From Anniella stebbinsi (Eukaryota; Chordata; Lepidosauria; Squamata; Anniellidae): a DNA stretch of 64,000 bases. The position numbers and the translations under genes are program-made. The stretch lies in assembly GCA_029215795.1 (NCBI GenBank), contig JARDYH010000007.1, forward strand, positions 75,651,763 to 75,715,762, written 5' to 3'. Shown piece by piece: positions 23,878 through 34,314 of this stretch. Below the pieces are notes generated by a model. That model searched no databases, was not told the origin of the DNA, and was given only the letters and a program-made list of their open reading frames with translations. Position 1 is the first letter of the stretch; each line of letters opens with the position of its first letter.

Positions 23878-24744
23878 TAGGGTGACCGTATGAAAAGGAG
23901 GACAAGGCTCCTGTATCTTTAACAGCTGTATTGAAAAGAGAATTTGAGCAAGTGTCATTTGCATGCATACAGCGCCTGGTGAAATTCCATCACAGCAGTT
24001 TACGCTGCAGGAGCTATACTAGAGTGATCGAATACAAAAGAAGGCAGGGCCCCTGCAGCTTTAATTGTTATGAAGAGGGAATTTCACCAGGTGCTGCATG
24101 CCTAGGGAGACCATATAAAAAGGAGGACAGGGCTCCTGTATCTTTAACAGTTGCATAGAAAAGGGAATTTCAGCAGGTGTCATTTGTATGCCTGCAGCAC
24201 CTGGTGAAATTCCCTCTTCATTACAACGGTTAAAGCTGCAGGAGCCCTGCCCTCTTTTGTATCTGATCACTCTAGTATAGCTCCTGCAGCTTTAACTGTT
24301 GTGATGGAATTTCACCAGGTGCTGCATACATTAGGCTGACCAGATAAAATCCAGGTCAGAGCTCATGTAACTTTAACAGTTGTAGAGAAAAGGGAATTTC
24401 AGCCAGTATCATTTGTATGCAATTAGTTCCTGGTGAAATTCCCTCTTCATCACAACAGTTAAAGTTGCAGGGGCCCTGCCTTCTTTTGTATCTGGTCACT
24501 CTAGTATTGTGCATGCACCTTTAATAGTTGTGATGAAGAGGAAATTTCACCAGGAACTAATTGCATACAAATGACACGGGCTGAAATTCCCTTTTCTCTA
24601 CAACTGTTAAAGTTACATGAGCCCTGACCTGGATTTTATCTGGTCACCCTCGCATACATACAAATGGCACCTGCTGAAATTCCCTTTTCTACACAATTGT
24701 TAATGATACAGGAGCCCTGTCCTCCTTTTCATATGGCCAGCCTA
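23878..24744. mobile_element. Cluster of three nested family A MITEs
   Basis: Copy I (from 23878) is broken at about 24102 by copy II. Copy II is itself interrupted by intact copy III at 24332-24651. Perfect GCATACAT duplications at 24324-24331 and 24652-24659 flank copy III. After it the remainder of copy II continues to 24744. The missing right part of copy I and the absence of a duplication around copy II point to a deletion or recombination. Confidence 0.8.
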
Positions 24745-25534
24745 ACCAGCCACCTGAATGGGGGGAGGGTATGTTACGTGTTCAAATGCCACGGTGTTGC
24801 CAACAGTTACAAGTGACCAAAAGACACTTGACTGTTCCCATCCTGACATCTTTTCTGAGTAGTGCATCTGTTGCAGGAAACAGAGGGGTTTCTCAGATGA
24901 CACGGCAGCCCACTGTGGGTTATATTTAACCCATGGTGAGACCGGTGTGTGCGGGCTGCATGAAACCGCCATTCTGAATATGAAACCCCTGCTTGGGGGT
25001 TGTCGTTTCATCTGAGCCTGGCAAGTAAGAGTTAACAACCCTTGCATAACCAATGCTCTGTTTCAGAGTTATACAAAGGTTGCTTAACCCTCGCATAACC
25101 CATGCTCGCAGGGTTCACACAGCACAACAATCCCTGAGCAGGGAGTGTACATGTAATATGGTGTCTGTGGCTGCCATGACTTGTGGGTTAAATAACCCAC
25201 GACGAGCCATGGTGTGTCATCTGAAACTGGTCATACGGTTCTTCCAGATGTGCAGCTCCTAATGCTACGTGCCAAAAAACATTGTGGAGGTATTCCCGTC
25301 CTTAACGGATTTGTTTTGGGATAAGAAAATAGAAGAAGTGTTGGGAAAACATCCCCACTCAGCTGTGAAGCACAGTGCATAACTTTAGACCAATCACAAT
25401 CTCTCAGCAGCCTAAGGTACCTCACAGAGTTGTTGTGAGGATGTTATAGAGTAAGAACTTGGCGGAGAGCCAGTCAGGCAACTCTGACCCTGATGGAACT
25501 GGTCTAGCTTAGAATAAGACACCTTCATTGACTG

Positions 25535-25539
25535 TAAGG

Positions 25540-25576
<37 letters not shown>

Positions 25577-25800
25577 ATTCATTTCTGTACCACCCCATAA
25601 CTGAAGCTCTCTGGCCAGTTTACAACAATTCTTAAAAATACTACAAAATACAATATAATAAAAGCAGTCTAAAACATTTTTAACACAGAAAAAATAAAAC
25701 AATGTAAACCACTAAAAGCAATTTAAAGTAAATAATATATTCCGTAATATACCTGTTCAAAAACAGCAGACATAGTTGTTCCATCTTCTTATACCATTAA
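25535..25800 (-). mobile_element. LINE 3' tail with (TGA)n
   Basis: A (GAT)n run at about 25540-25575 precedes cattctgtaccacccc-type LINE tail sequence and an A-rich body. The orientation is antisense. Confidence 0.6.
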
Positions 25801-26696
25801 ATGCCTGGGATTATATTATATTTCATTTATATACCTGAATAATATTGTTTCTCTTTCAAATTTCTATCCCAGTCTTCATCTGAGATGCTCAGGGTGGTTT
25901 AACATCAGACTCCCTTAATTGATGTTCACAACAACCCTGTGAGGTAGTTTAGTCCGAGAGATTGTGAATCACCTTGTTTGTCCTACTAGAGGATTCTTGG
26001 GTCAATATGGCCTGAAGGTGGCATTGATGCCCTTGTGTTTTGTGCAGCGGCAGAATAAAGTTTTCTGGCACCATCCTGTGGCGACTCCTCAAATCGCACC
26101 CATGAGTCATAGGAAAGTGGAGCTGCAAACTGCATGCTTTAGAAAACCAAAGAATCCAGTACAACATTCCCTTGTTAAAATGGCCCAGTACATGTTCAGT
26201 CTTCCCATGGACAGTGGTCTAGTGGCTGCTAGAATGTGGGAATTGATCCCGGAACCTGTAGGTAGGCCCTACTCAGCCGCAAGGTTAGGATGAAGGCCAG
26301 ATCTGGGACCACTAATCAGCAGGACTGGGCAGCTGCCAAGGGCCTATGGGCTTAAAAGGGCCCAATCTCAACTATGCCCATCCCATGGACAGCAGCAGTT
26401 CTGAATGGGAGCAAACCCAGTGGTTGGGTCTGTGCTAGACGGCATCTTCATTCAGGAGTGGGCAAAAACGTAGATCTCCATATGTTCTGGATTTCAACTC
26501 CTGGCATTCCTGACCATTGGCCATGCTAGCAGGATCTTCTAGGATTGAAAGTCTGCCCACTCTGGTCTTAGATTACCCCCAAATTATTGTCCAAAAACAT
26601 CAAAATTGATTTTTGGGGGGGTAATCTAAGATGCATGAGCAGAGCGAAACACTCACTGCAACTAACCCTCACTCTCCTGACAGGTTTCCCCAGTGG

Positions 26697-27013
26697 TAGG
26701 GTGACCATATGAAAAGGAGGACAGGACTCCTATATCTTTAACACTTGTATTGAATAGGGGATTTCAGCAGGTGTCATTGTTATGCATGCAGTACCTGGTG
26801 AAATTTCCTCTTCATCACAACAGTTAAAGCTGCAGGAGCTATTCTAGAGTGACCAGATACAAGAGAGGATAGGGTTATCGTAGCTTTAAGTGTTGCAATG
26901 AGGAAATTTCAGCAGGTGCTGCATGCATACAAATGACACCTGTTGAAATTCTCTTTTCTATACAACTGTTGAAGATACAGGAGCCCTGTCCTCCTTTTCA
27001 TATGGTCACCCTA
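26697..27013. mobile_element. Family A MITE, TSD CCCAGTGG
   Basis: The ends are TAGGGTGACCATATG and CATATGGTCACCCTA. Perfect CCCAGTGG duplications lie at 26689-26696 and 27014-27021. Confidence 0.87.
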
Positions 27014-27269
27014 CCCAGTGGGCGGGCACTTCAGAATGGGAACCCAGTCAGTGCTTGGCTTCTTACACTCTGTGTTAGCCGGCCACCATCTTAGATTATC
27101 CCAGATGCAATGCCCAACATTGGGAGTTGTAGGGCTTTTCTCTGTCGAAACATGCATAGGGTTGCACCCTTAATAACTGAAATAATTGTGCACTCCAGTG
27201 AAGTAGATCACAGGCAGGGGCTTTATACAGAGTCAGAACCTTGGTTCATCTAGCTCAGTACTGTTGACA

Positions 27270-27465
27270 CTGGGCCTGTTCAGACAACACGCTAAGCCAT
27301 GGTTAGGCAGCTAACCCTTTTGCAGCAAATGGTTAGTGAGCGTGTTTAAGCCGTGGTGATGTAGCTGCCATGGTTAGGAATGATTTACACGACATGCTAA
27401 GCCACAATGTTTAGCTCAAAATGCTTAAATCACCGTGGCTTAGAGTGTCATCTGAACAGGGTGAC
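27270..27465. mobile_element. MITE with GTTCAGACAACACGCTAAGCC ends
   Basis: The tips are tgttcagacaacacgctaag and tgtcatctgaaca. The inner sequence alternates ccatggttag motifs. Related: 29283-29400 (truncated) and 34120-34312. More distant relatives with the same atgacac/gtgtcatctga tips: 24884-25232, 37166-37310, 51923-52460 and 56335-56800. Confidence 0.6.
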
Positions 27466-28204
27466 TGACTGGCAGCAGCAGCTCTCTAGGGTCTCAGGCA
27501 GGCACTTGCTTTGCCCTCGTTGGCTTGAATATGGGGCCTTCTTGCAAAGGATGAGCTCTCACCACAGAGTTGTGGCCCTTCCCTTGGTGCTACCACAGCG
27601 CCATTAAGATCAGCAGGATGGGAGACAGACAGATCTCCCACGGGGAACAATCTGGCAGGACAGGGAAGTTTCCCTGCCCAAGTCCCAATCTCTGGCGCAA
27701 TTCCCATTTCATTGGAGGCTTGCATATCAAAGTCCTGATAGATTATGGCCCACGTTAATTACCAGGAAGGGAGGTTCTTCTTCGGTTTTCCTCTTTGGTT
27801 TTGCACTTTTTTTAACAAGCATCCAAATACTTCTAAGCTGGGTTTTATAAGGACCAGAAGGCCTCAGTGCTAGGACCTGGCATGGAATCTTCCTTTGGGT
27901 CAGCTTCAACTTTTGAGTAAACTTGTAGGATAGGGCTGCATGAAAATCTCCCCTCCCTTCTCCAATTACTTCAAATCCCAGCGCTCGCCCTTTTCAACTA
28001 GAGGTGGCGTGGATTCCCTTTAATCCGAATTCCTCAAATTCTTCATGTCTACAAGGGAGAGCCTCACAAGATGGAACAACTTCTCAATTCAGTCAGCCCA
28101 CATGAAAAGGCACCATCCTACTTCCCACACCCTGCTCTGAGGGTCGGTCTCTTGGAGGGTTATTCAGGTGCAAAGCTGGGCAAGATCGACACCAAGCAGG
28201 ATAT

Positions 28205-28524
28205 TAGGGTGACCAGATAAAATCCAGGTCAGGGCTCATGTAACTTTAACAGTTGTAGAGAAAAGGGAATTTCAGCCGGTGTCATTTGTATGCAATTAGT
28301 TCCTGGTGAAATTCCCTCTCCATCACAATAGTTAAAGTTGCAGGGGCCCTGCCTTCTTTTGTATCTGGTCACTCTAGTATAGTGCCTGCACCTTTAACTG
28401 TTGTGATGAAGAGGGAATTTCACCAGGAACTACTTGCATACAAATGACCCTGGCTGAAATTCCCTTTTCTCTACAACTGTTAAAGTTACATGAGCCCTGA
28501 CCTGGATTTTATCTGGTCACCCTA
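28205..28524. mobile_element. Family A MITE, TSD about AGGATAT
   Basis: The ends are TAGGGTGACCAGATAAAATC and its complement. AGGATAT is repeated on both flanks, with the eighth base differing. Confidence 0.83.
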
Positions 28525-29059
28525 AGGATATAACACTTTGAAAACAGTTTGAGAACTGTATAGGGAGTGTGTCCTGGGCCCCAACAGTTGTCACTACTGT
28601 TATAAACCATTCTAAAGCATTAGTGTAGATCCTGCCGAGGAGGAGGGGGAGCAGAATCAATTTTGCCCCAGGCTGGGGGAGTTTGGCTGGGCAGCAACAG
28701 GTCTTATTCTTGCTCAGCGCCAAAGGCAAGGAGGTGCCAATTGAAACCTGGCCCACTCAAGGGGAGAAGGTGGGAGGTGAGCTGAAGGAGCAGGAGACAT
28801 ACAAAGAGGAATGTGGTCTGTTACCAGTTCAGTTAGTTTGTATTTGTTTTGGCTGTGGGCCCTAACGATACAGAGTCATAACGAATGATATTGAAAATCG
28901 GGTTAAAATATGAGCTGGTGTGTAGTGGATAAAATGACAGGCATTGACTGAGGAGGCTAGTGTTCAGGTCTCTGTTCAGCACAAGGCTCCTTGGGTGAAT
29001 TTGGCCCAGTCACTATCTCTCAGAACAGCCTACCTTATAGGGCTGTTGTGAGGACAAAA

Positions 29060-29078
29060 AGTGTGTGTGTGTGTGTGC

Positions 29079-29114
<36 letters not shown>

Positions 29115-29115
29115 C
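29060..29115. repeat. (GT)n(GA)n microsatellite
   Basis: A GT run with one GC interruption passes into a GA run. It forms spurious Thr-His-type frames on the minus strand. Confidence 0.9.
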
Positions 29116-29658
29116 ATGCACACCACCCAGAGTTCCTTGAAGGAAGGGGTTGGCTAAAATACATCATGAATAAGTAAAACAACAGAGTAGGGATAAAATA
29201 AATATCAGGCTGTGACAATCAACACATGGTCATTAAAAATAAATAAATCTCTGAGCAATTTACAGCTGCAATCCAGCACTTTCAATAGGCCTTTTCAGAC
29301 AACATGCTAAGCTATGGTTAGACCACTAACCCTTTTGCAGCGAATGGTTAGTGAGCGAGTTTAAACAGTGGTTATGTAGCCATGATGGTCAGGAATGGTT
29401 TCCACAAAAAGTGTCAATTTCAACATGGCCTCTTTGTACCTGAAGATGTTTAGTGGGTTTCTCCATTAGTGCAAGGTCCCAGATTTTCTGTTTCCATATG
29501 ATAAGGGAAAAGTCATTTGGTGATTTTCCAGTCAGCACCTATGAGCACTTGGCTACTGTCCAGAAAAAAAGTGAAGAGCTCTTGATGCCTTCTTTGTGTA
29601 AGAATCCATTAAAGAGTTAGTAGTCTCAGTTTTGTGTGACCTCACTGGCGATGACTCA

Positions 29659-29741
29659 GAGCCTATCTACACTACTGCTTTAAAACGGTTTATAATAGTT
29701 TTAAACCGGTTAATAATTAAAGCAGTAGTGTAGATAGGCTC
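29659..29741. repeat. 83-bp palindrome with 25-bp perfect arms
   Basis: The arm GAGCCTATCTACACTACTGC with TTTAA at 29659-29683 pairs perfectly with 29717-29741. The spacer is itself A/T-rich and partly symmetrical (aaacggtttataatagtttt). It is probably a very short MITE. Confidence 0.7.
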
Positions 29742-29808
29742 AAAGACTCCGCCATTATTATAGCATTAGTAATTTTAATTCCCTCTCGGAGGGGGGGGGG
29801 GCAAAAGC

Positions 29809-30128
29809 TAGGCTGACCATACGAAAAGGAGGACAGGGCTCATGTAACTTTAACAGTTGTAGAGAAAAGGGAATTTCAGCCAGTGTCATTTGTATGCAAT
29901 TAGTTCCTGGTGAAATTCCTTCTTCATCACAACAATTAAAGGTGCAGGCACTATACTAGAGTGACCCTATACTAAAGAAGGCAGGGCCCCTGCAACTTTA
30001 ACTGTTGTGATGAAGAGGGAATTTCACCAGGAACTAATTGCATACAAATGACACCGGCTGAAATTCCCTTTTCTCTACAACTGTTAAAGTTACATGAGCC
30101 CTGTCCTCCTTTTCATATGGTCAGCCTA
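29809..30128. mobile_element. Family A MITE, TSD about CAAAAGC
   Basis: The ends are TAGGCTGACCATACGAAAAG and CATATGGTCAGCCTA. CAAAAGC occurs on both flanks. Confidence 0.83.
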
Positions 30129-30978
30129 CAAAAGCTGACTAAAAATAAGGGGCAATTAAGGGGCAATTCAGCTTCGATTCACACACACCCTTTCTCTATC
30201 CAACCAAAGAAGCAATTAAATGGGCTGAATTTGAAATGAGCATCAGAAAAGACTTTTGTAGAACGGAACTTCTTTAGGAACAGGCATTATAGAAGGATCT
30301 TGGCCACGGAGAAGGGCATTGCTGGTTAATACAGCACTATATTAAGTGCTGTGTGGAACCCGTTTTAATTCCACTTTCTGCCAATTGTGGAAAAGCAAAG
30401 CCTGAGCAGCGCAAAAGAGCTCTGATATGAACACAACCTCTATTCCTCTGTGTGCACACATGTGTTTCTCCTGTTTCCAAGCTGCCAAATTATTTCTCTC
30501 ACATATCCGCCAAGCATTGGTCTCAGACCCCATCCATCCCCTGTGGGCAAATGGCTCATTCACAGGGCCATCCAGAGTTATTAAAAGAACATTAACATTC
30601 TTTTGGTCAAATCCCAGATTCTAATCCGGATTAGAGACCTGATAAGCAAAACCAGAGGGATAGACCCATTGGCATTAATCAAGGCAAGGCAAACTCACAA
30701 TTCTAATCTCCCCCCCAAAAAAACAAAAAAGCACCCTTGCAGCCCCAATTTTAAAAAATCTCTCATTTATTCAACTAATAAAGCTATGATTTATCAACTG
30801 AAGTTTTGGGCTTAACCCTTTAATCTTCACCCACTACACAGAAACCGAGCCTAAGTATTTGTAGCTTTTGCTGTCTCTCCTCTGTTAAAATTTAGTCTCG
30901 GAGAGAGCAAAATCCTATGGTTCCTGGGAGAGCATCCCAAAGACCATAGGATTGTTTGGAAAAAAAACCCTGGGGGTC

Positions 30979-31298
30979 TAGGGTGACCAGATAAAATCCA
31001 GGTCAGGGCTCATGTAACTTTAACAGTGGTAGAGAAAAGGGAATTTCAGCCAGTGTCATTTGTATGCAATTAGGTCCTGGTGAAATTCCCTCTTCATCAC
31101 AACAGTTAAAGTTGCAGGGGCCCTGCCTTCTTTTGTATATGGTCACTCTAGTATAATGCCTGCACCTTTAACTGTTGTGATGAAGAGGGAATTTCACCAG
31201 GACCTAATTGCATACAAATGACACTGGCTAAAATTCCCTTTTCTCTGCAACTGTTAAAGTTACATGAGCCCTGACCTGGATTTTATCTGGTCACCCTA
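30979..31298. mobile_element. Family A MITE, TSD TGGGGGTC
   Basis: Perfect TGGGGGTC duplications lie at 30971-30978 and 31299-31306. The copy sits about 600 bp beyond the FN3 gene end. Confidence 0.88.
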
Positions 31299-31760
31299 TG
31301 GGGGTCAGACACAGTGCTCTGACCTTGGAAGGGGGGGGAGTCAGAGCTCCAACCCCTTCTCCCACCCCCACGCAGCTAGTGTAAAAAGAACCACGCCAGC
31401 TGCCCTACCAGGTCAGAAAAATGAGCTCGGAGGAGGAGGAGGAAAGGGGGCGTTTCAGTGGGCGGGGAATGGAGGAGACCGGAAAGGCCAGGATACGAAA
31501 TATCCTCCAGTCCCCTCCCCTCTGAAGCGCCCTCACTCAATGGGCTCAAATGTCTGTCTAGTGAAAATCACTAAAGATGGAAAATGAGGAGGTGATAATT
31601 GCCTCTGCCGCTCCTTCTGCTTTGTCGGCTTCAGCTTGGCAGGGCATAGGAATCTCGGAAGCCTCACTTCTGAGCAACGAGGGCACAATCGATAGGATTG
31701 CATCCCAAGCTCCATGGGGCAGGGGCATGTCACAGACACATATGTGTTTGTTCTGTGATG

Positions 31761-31763
<3 letters not shown>

Positions 31764-31796
<33 letters not shown>
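31764..31796. repeat. (TA)n microsatellite
   Basis: About 16 TA units, located roughly 100 bp downstream of the FN3 gene poly(A) signal. Confidence 0.9.
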
Positions 31797-31797
<1 letters not shown>

Positions 31798-31894
31798 CTG
31801 GAAGCATGCAGGAAACTTGCCAAGTAGGCACCAAATGAGAGTTAGAAGGAGCTGGGGACAGTAAGAGACCCAGATCAAGTGGCAGTGGCTGTCC

Positions 31895-31900
31895 TTTATT
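31895..31900 (-). terminator. Poly(A) signal AATAAA of the FN3 gene
   Basis: AATAAA on the minus strand begins 18 nt after the TAA stop (31919-31921), implying a very short 3' UTR. It supports a real transcription end here. Confidence 0.55.
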
Positions 31901-31918
31901 GTCGTCCTGTAGTTCCTC

Positions 31919-32032
31919 TTAGGGGCCAGGAATAAAGATGGTTTTCTTCTGGGGCTTCCTGTGTCGTCGCACGGTGATAGTGACGGGGGACGGATCCAGG
32001 GGCAGGCCTGGAACCGGAGGCATTGTACCAAA
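31919..32032 (-). CDS. FN3 gene, last coding exon
   Basis: After the acceptor tctccttgcag the exon encodes FGTMPPVPGLPLDPSPVTIT, continues with VRRHRKPQKKTIFIPGP, and ends TAA at 31919-31921. The phase is 0, matching the FN3 exon. The tail is basic and proline-containing. Confidence 0.68.
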   Translation of the reverse strand, partial: FGTMPPVPGLPLDPSPVTITVRRHRKPQKKTIFIPGP

Positions 32033-33346
32033 CTGCAAGGAGAAAAGGTCAGGGTTTGTAATGAGACGGCGGCCGTGTGCAAAGCATCACGGATTAGAGA
32101 CGTCATGAGGTGCAGAGGCTCTATGCATCTTCACACGGGCGTTTTGCATAACAAATGTGGAAGGGGGAAGCCAAAGTTGTGTGGACTTGCATCTGGCAAA
32201 GCTGAGGTTCCCAGAGAGAGGGTGAGGGGCAATAAGCAGAGCAGGGGTGGGAACCTTCTACAGCATGAAAAAAATCAAATCAAATAAAAATGTGCTCACA
32301 TTTGAAATATCAGGTTTAACAATTTGGGAATCTGGACAAATGTTCAGGTTTTGACACATTTCCTTTCGGCCCTGCTGTGTCCTTTTGCATTTATCCATGG
32401 CTCTGGCCTCCTGCAAGGCGAGCATCCCAGAATTTGGCTGTAAACGACATTTCTGGAATAGTGAGGCGCCCCTCCTCACCAAAAAAGTCATGCGACATAA
32501 AACCTGGGCCAACCAAGTTACGTTGGCACTTAGGATAGTAAGTCTGACAAGCACCTCTCCCCTTTCCTGGCAGCAAAACCACGATCAAAACAAGAAATTA
32601 ATCGCTAAACATTGGCTGCCTTTTCCTGATGCCAGAAAAAATGGAGGCCTGAGGCTGTTGCCCCACTTTGCCTCATAGCAGGGCCGGCACTGGTGTTCAC
32701 CTTATAGGGTGCACTCCACTTCCCAGCACCTGCCACGTTCAGAGCCCGCACGTGGATCAAGTACATGGTGTCAGGGCTGAGGTTCTCCAGGTGCTCTTCT
32801 GTCTGTGAGCAAAACCAGTGGATATTCTTGCCTTGATCATTTAGCCTGGCCTCCTGAAGCTGCAGCTCATAGAAGGAAATCAGCTCGCCGCTGCGTGGGC
32901 CGGTCCAGGAGACCTGTAGAGGAGAGAGTACCGGCAGCATGCAGGAAGCCAACGGGAAACCGCTTGATCGGTCAACCCACCAGAACTACACCCTCAGGAG
33001 AACTGGTGTAAAAGGATCCTTACAGTTGTGGGGAGGAAGCAAAAACACTGCCAAAGATGGAGGGAGGGAGGTACAATAATGGAGAGCAAGCCTTAGAGTC
33101 ACCTATGACAGTCGTCTACAACTGGTCCAGGCCCGAGACCCACCTCGGATCCCCGACCTGCATCATGGGACCCGCTTTCACAATTTCACTGTTGCCCAGT
33201 AGGGTGGTAACAGCTTTTTTTAAGGATGTTTTAGGATGTTTTAATGCAGTTTTAATAATATTTGTCATGTTTTAATTAGTTTTATGTATTTTATCATGTT
33301 GTTGTTCCCCGCCTCGATCTAGACGGATAGGCGGGTAAGAAATAAA

Positions 33347-33390
<44 letters not shown>

Positions 33391-33852
33391 GCTCAGATGT
33401 TGCTGCCTCATCTATGCCATGGAAGTGGTTGGAGAGTAGGGTTGGCTCAAAGTGAGGCCTGCCCTGAGCCGCAGTAACCTCGTGGCGTGGACGGCCCTCC
33501 GCTAGCAGTAGGCCTCACCTGGGCGGTGGTGCTGCTGACGGTGTGCTCGTGAATGAAGGGCTGTGGCGGCAGTTCCACACACACAGGCGACTCCGAGCCG
33601 CTGTCTGAGAGGCTAGTCTCCCCGTCGCTCAGGTCTAGGTTCACCAGGAGACTTGGGCAGCTGCTGCGGCGAGGTCGGCTGCGTTGGGGCTTGCGGGCAA
33701 CTGTGTCTGGGACTGACAAGCCAGCCAGCAAGTCGTCCAAGGTGTGAGGTAAACTTCTGGCTGAGTACAGGATGTTCTTGTGGCTCTCGACGACACTGCT
33801 CGGGCTGGAGCTGGAGGTGTCGCTGGTGTCGCTGGCGATGTTCATGTGGCTT
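31919..33852 (-). CDS. FN3-domain protein between SCN1B and HPN (3' part of gene, family not recognised)
   Basis: Three minus-strand exons, 33519-33852, 32701-32913 and 31919-32032, join in frame with AG/GT borders. An AATAAA lies only about 20 nt beyond the stop. From the first ATG (33845) the product is 217 residues. Residues 1 to about 90 are Ser-rich and acidic/basic mixed (SDTSDTSSSSPSSVVES, then LPHTLDDLLAGLS). Residues from about 91 to 180 form one fibronectin type III domain, with VSW, FYELQL, LSPDTMYLIHVRALNVAG and WSAPYK at the expected places. A short basic tail ends VRRHRKPQKKTIFIPGP. There is no signal peptide or membrane helix, so a cytosolic or nuclear protein is likely. The first exon may be internal, because an acceptor-like ctgtacag precedes 33852 with one base completing a codon. 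I know of no FN3 gene at this place in mammals. Confidence 0.72.
32701..32913 (-). CDS. FN3 gene, core FN3 exon
   Basis: The exon follows ctctctcctctacag and ends AAG before gtgaac. It is 213 nt (71 codons), phase 0 at both ends. It carries the diagnostic FN3 residues: Trp in VSW, Tyr in FYELQL, the L-x-P-x-T-x-Y motif in LSPDTMY, and VRALNVAGAGKWS. Confidence 0.8.
33190..33392 (+). mobile_element. LINE 3' tail with (ATT)n, between FN3 gene exons
   Basis: The tail gttccccgcctcgatctag with aggcgggtaagaaataaatc is followed by a (TTA)n run at 33349-33391. It lies in the intron between FN3 exons 33519-33852 and 32701-32913. Confidence 0.7.
33519..33852 (-). CDS. FN3 gene, Ser-rich exon and start of FN3 domain
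   Basis: The reading frame is open over 111 codons and exits in phase 0 at CAG before gtgagg. It encodes HMNIASDTSDTSSSS, SSCPSLLVNLDLSDGETSLS and finally PFIHEHTVSSTTAQ, which is the A/B strand region of an FN3 fold. The first ATG (33845) has a weak context, so translation may begin in an upstream exon I could not identify. Confidence 0.65.
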
Positions 33853-34314
33853 CTGTACAGTTGAAACTAATAATTGGGAAGACAAACAATGACCATGCTT
33901 AGCTGACTTTCCTGGAAGAACCTTGTATTCATAGTGTCCGAAGTAGATCTATGTTTTCCCTCTGCCCCACCCCCAATATTTAGGGTTCTTTTTTTTTAAT
34001 TGAAAAGATTTATATTCCCAAGATGGCCTACATTGCTATTAAAACAGCAATAGAAAAGGGTGAGAGAATCTTCATTTATACTACTCTCAACATTTAAAAT
34101 ATTATTTCAGGAACATGTAGACATGTTCAGATGACATGCTAAGCCACAATGGTTAAGCATTTTGTGCTAATTATTGTGGCTTAGTGTGTCGTGTGGAGGG
34201 CATTTTCCCTAACCATGGTTGCTACATAACCATGGTTTAACAATTTTCACTAATCATGTTCTGCAAAAGAGTTAGCGGCCCTAACCATGGCTTAGCGTAT
34301 CGTCTGTGATTAAA

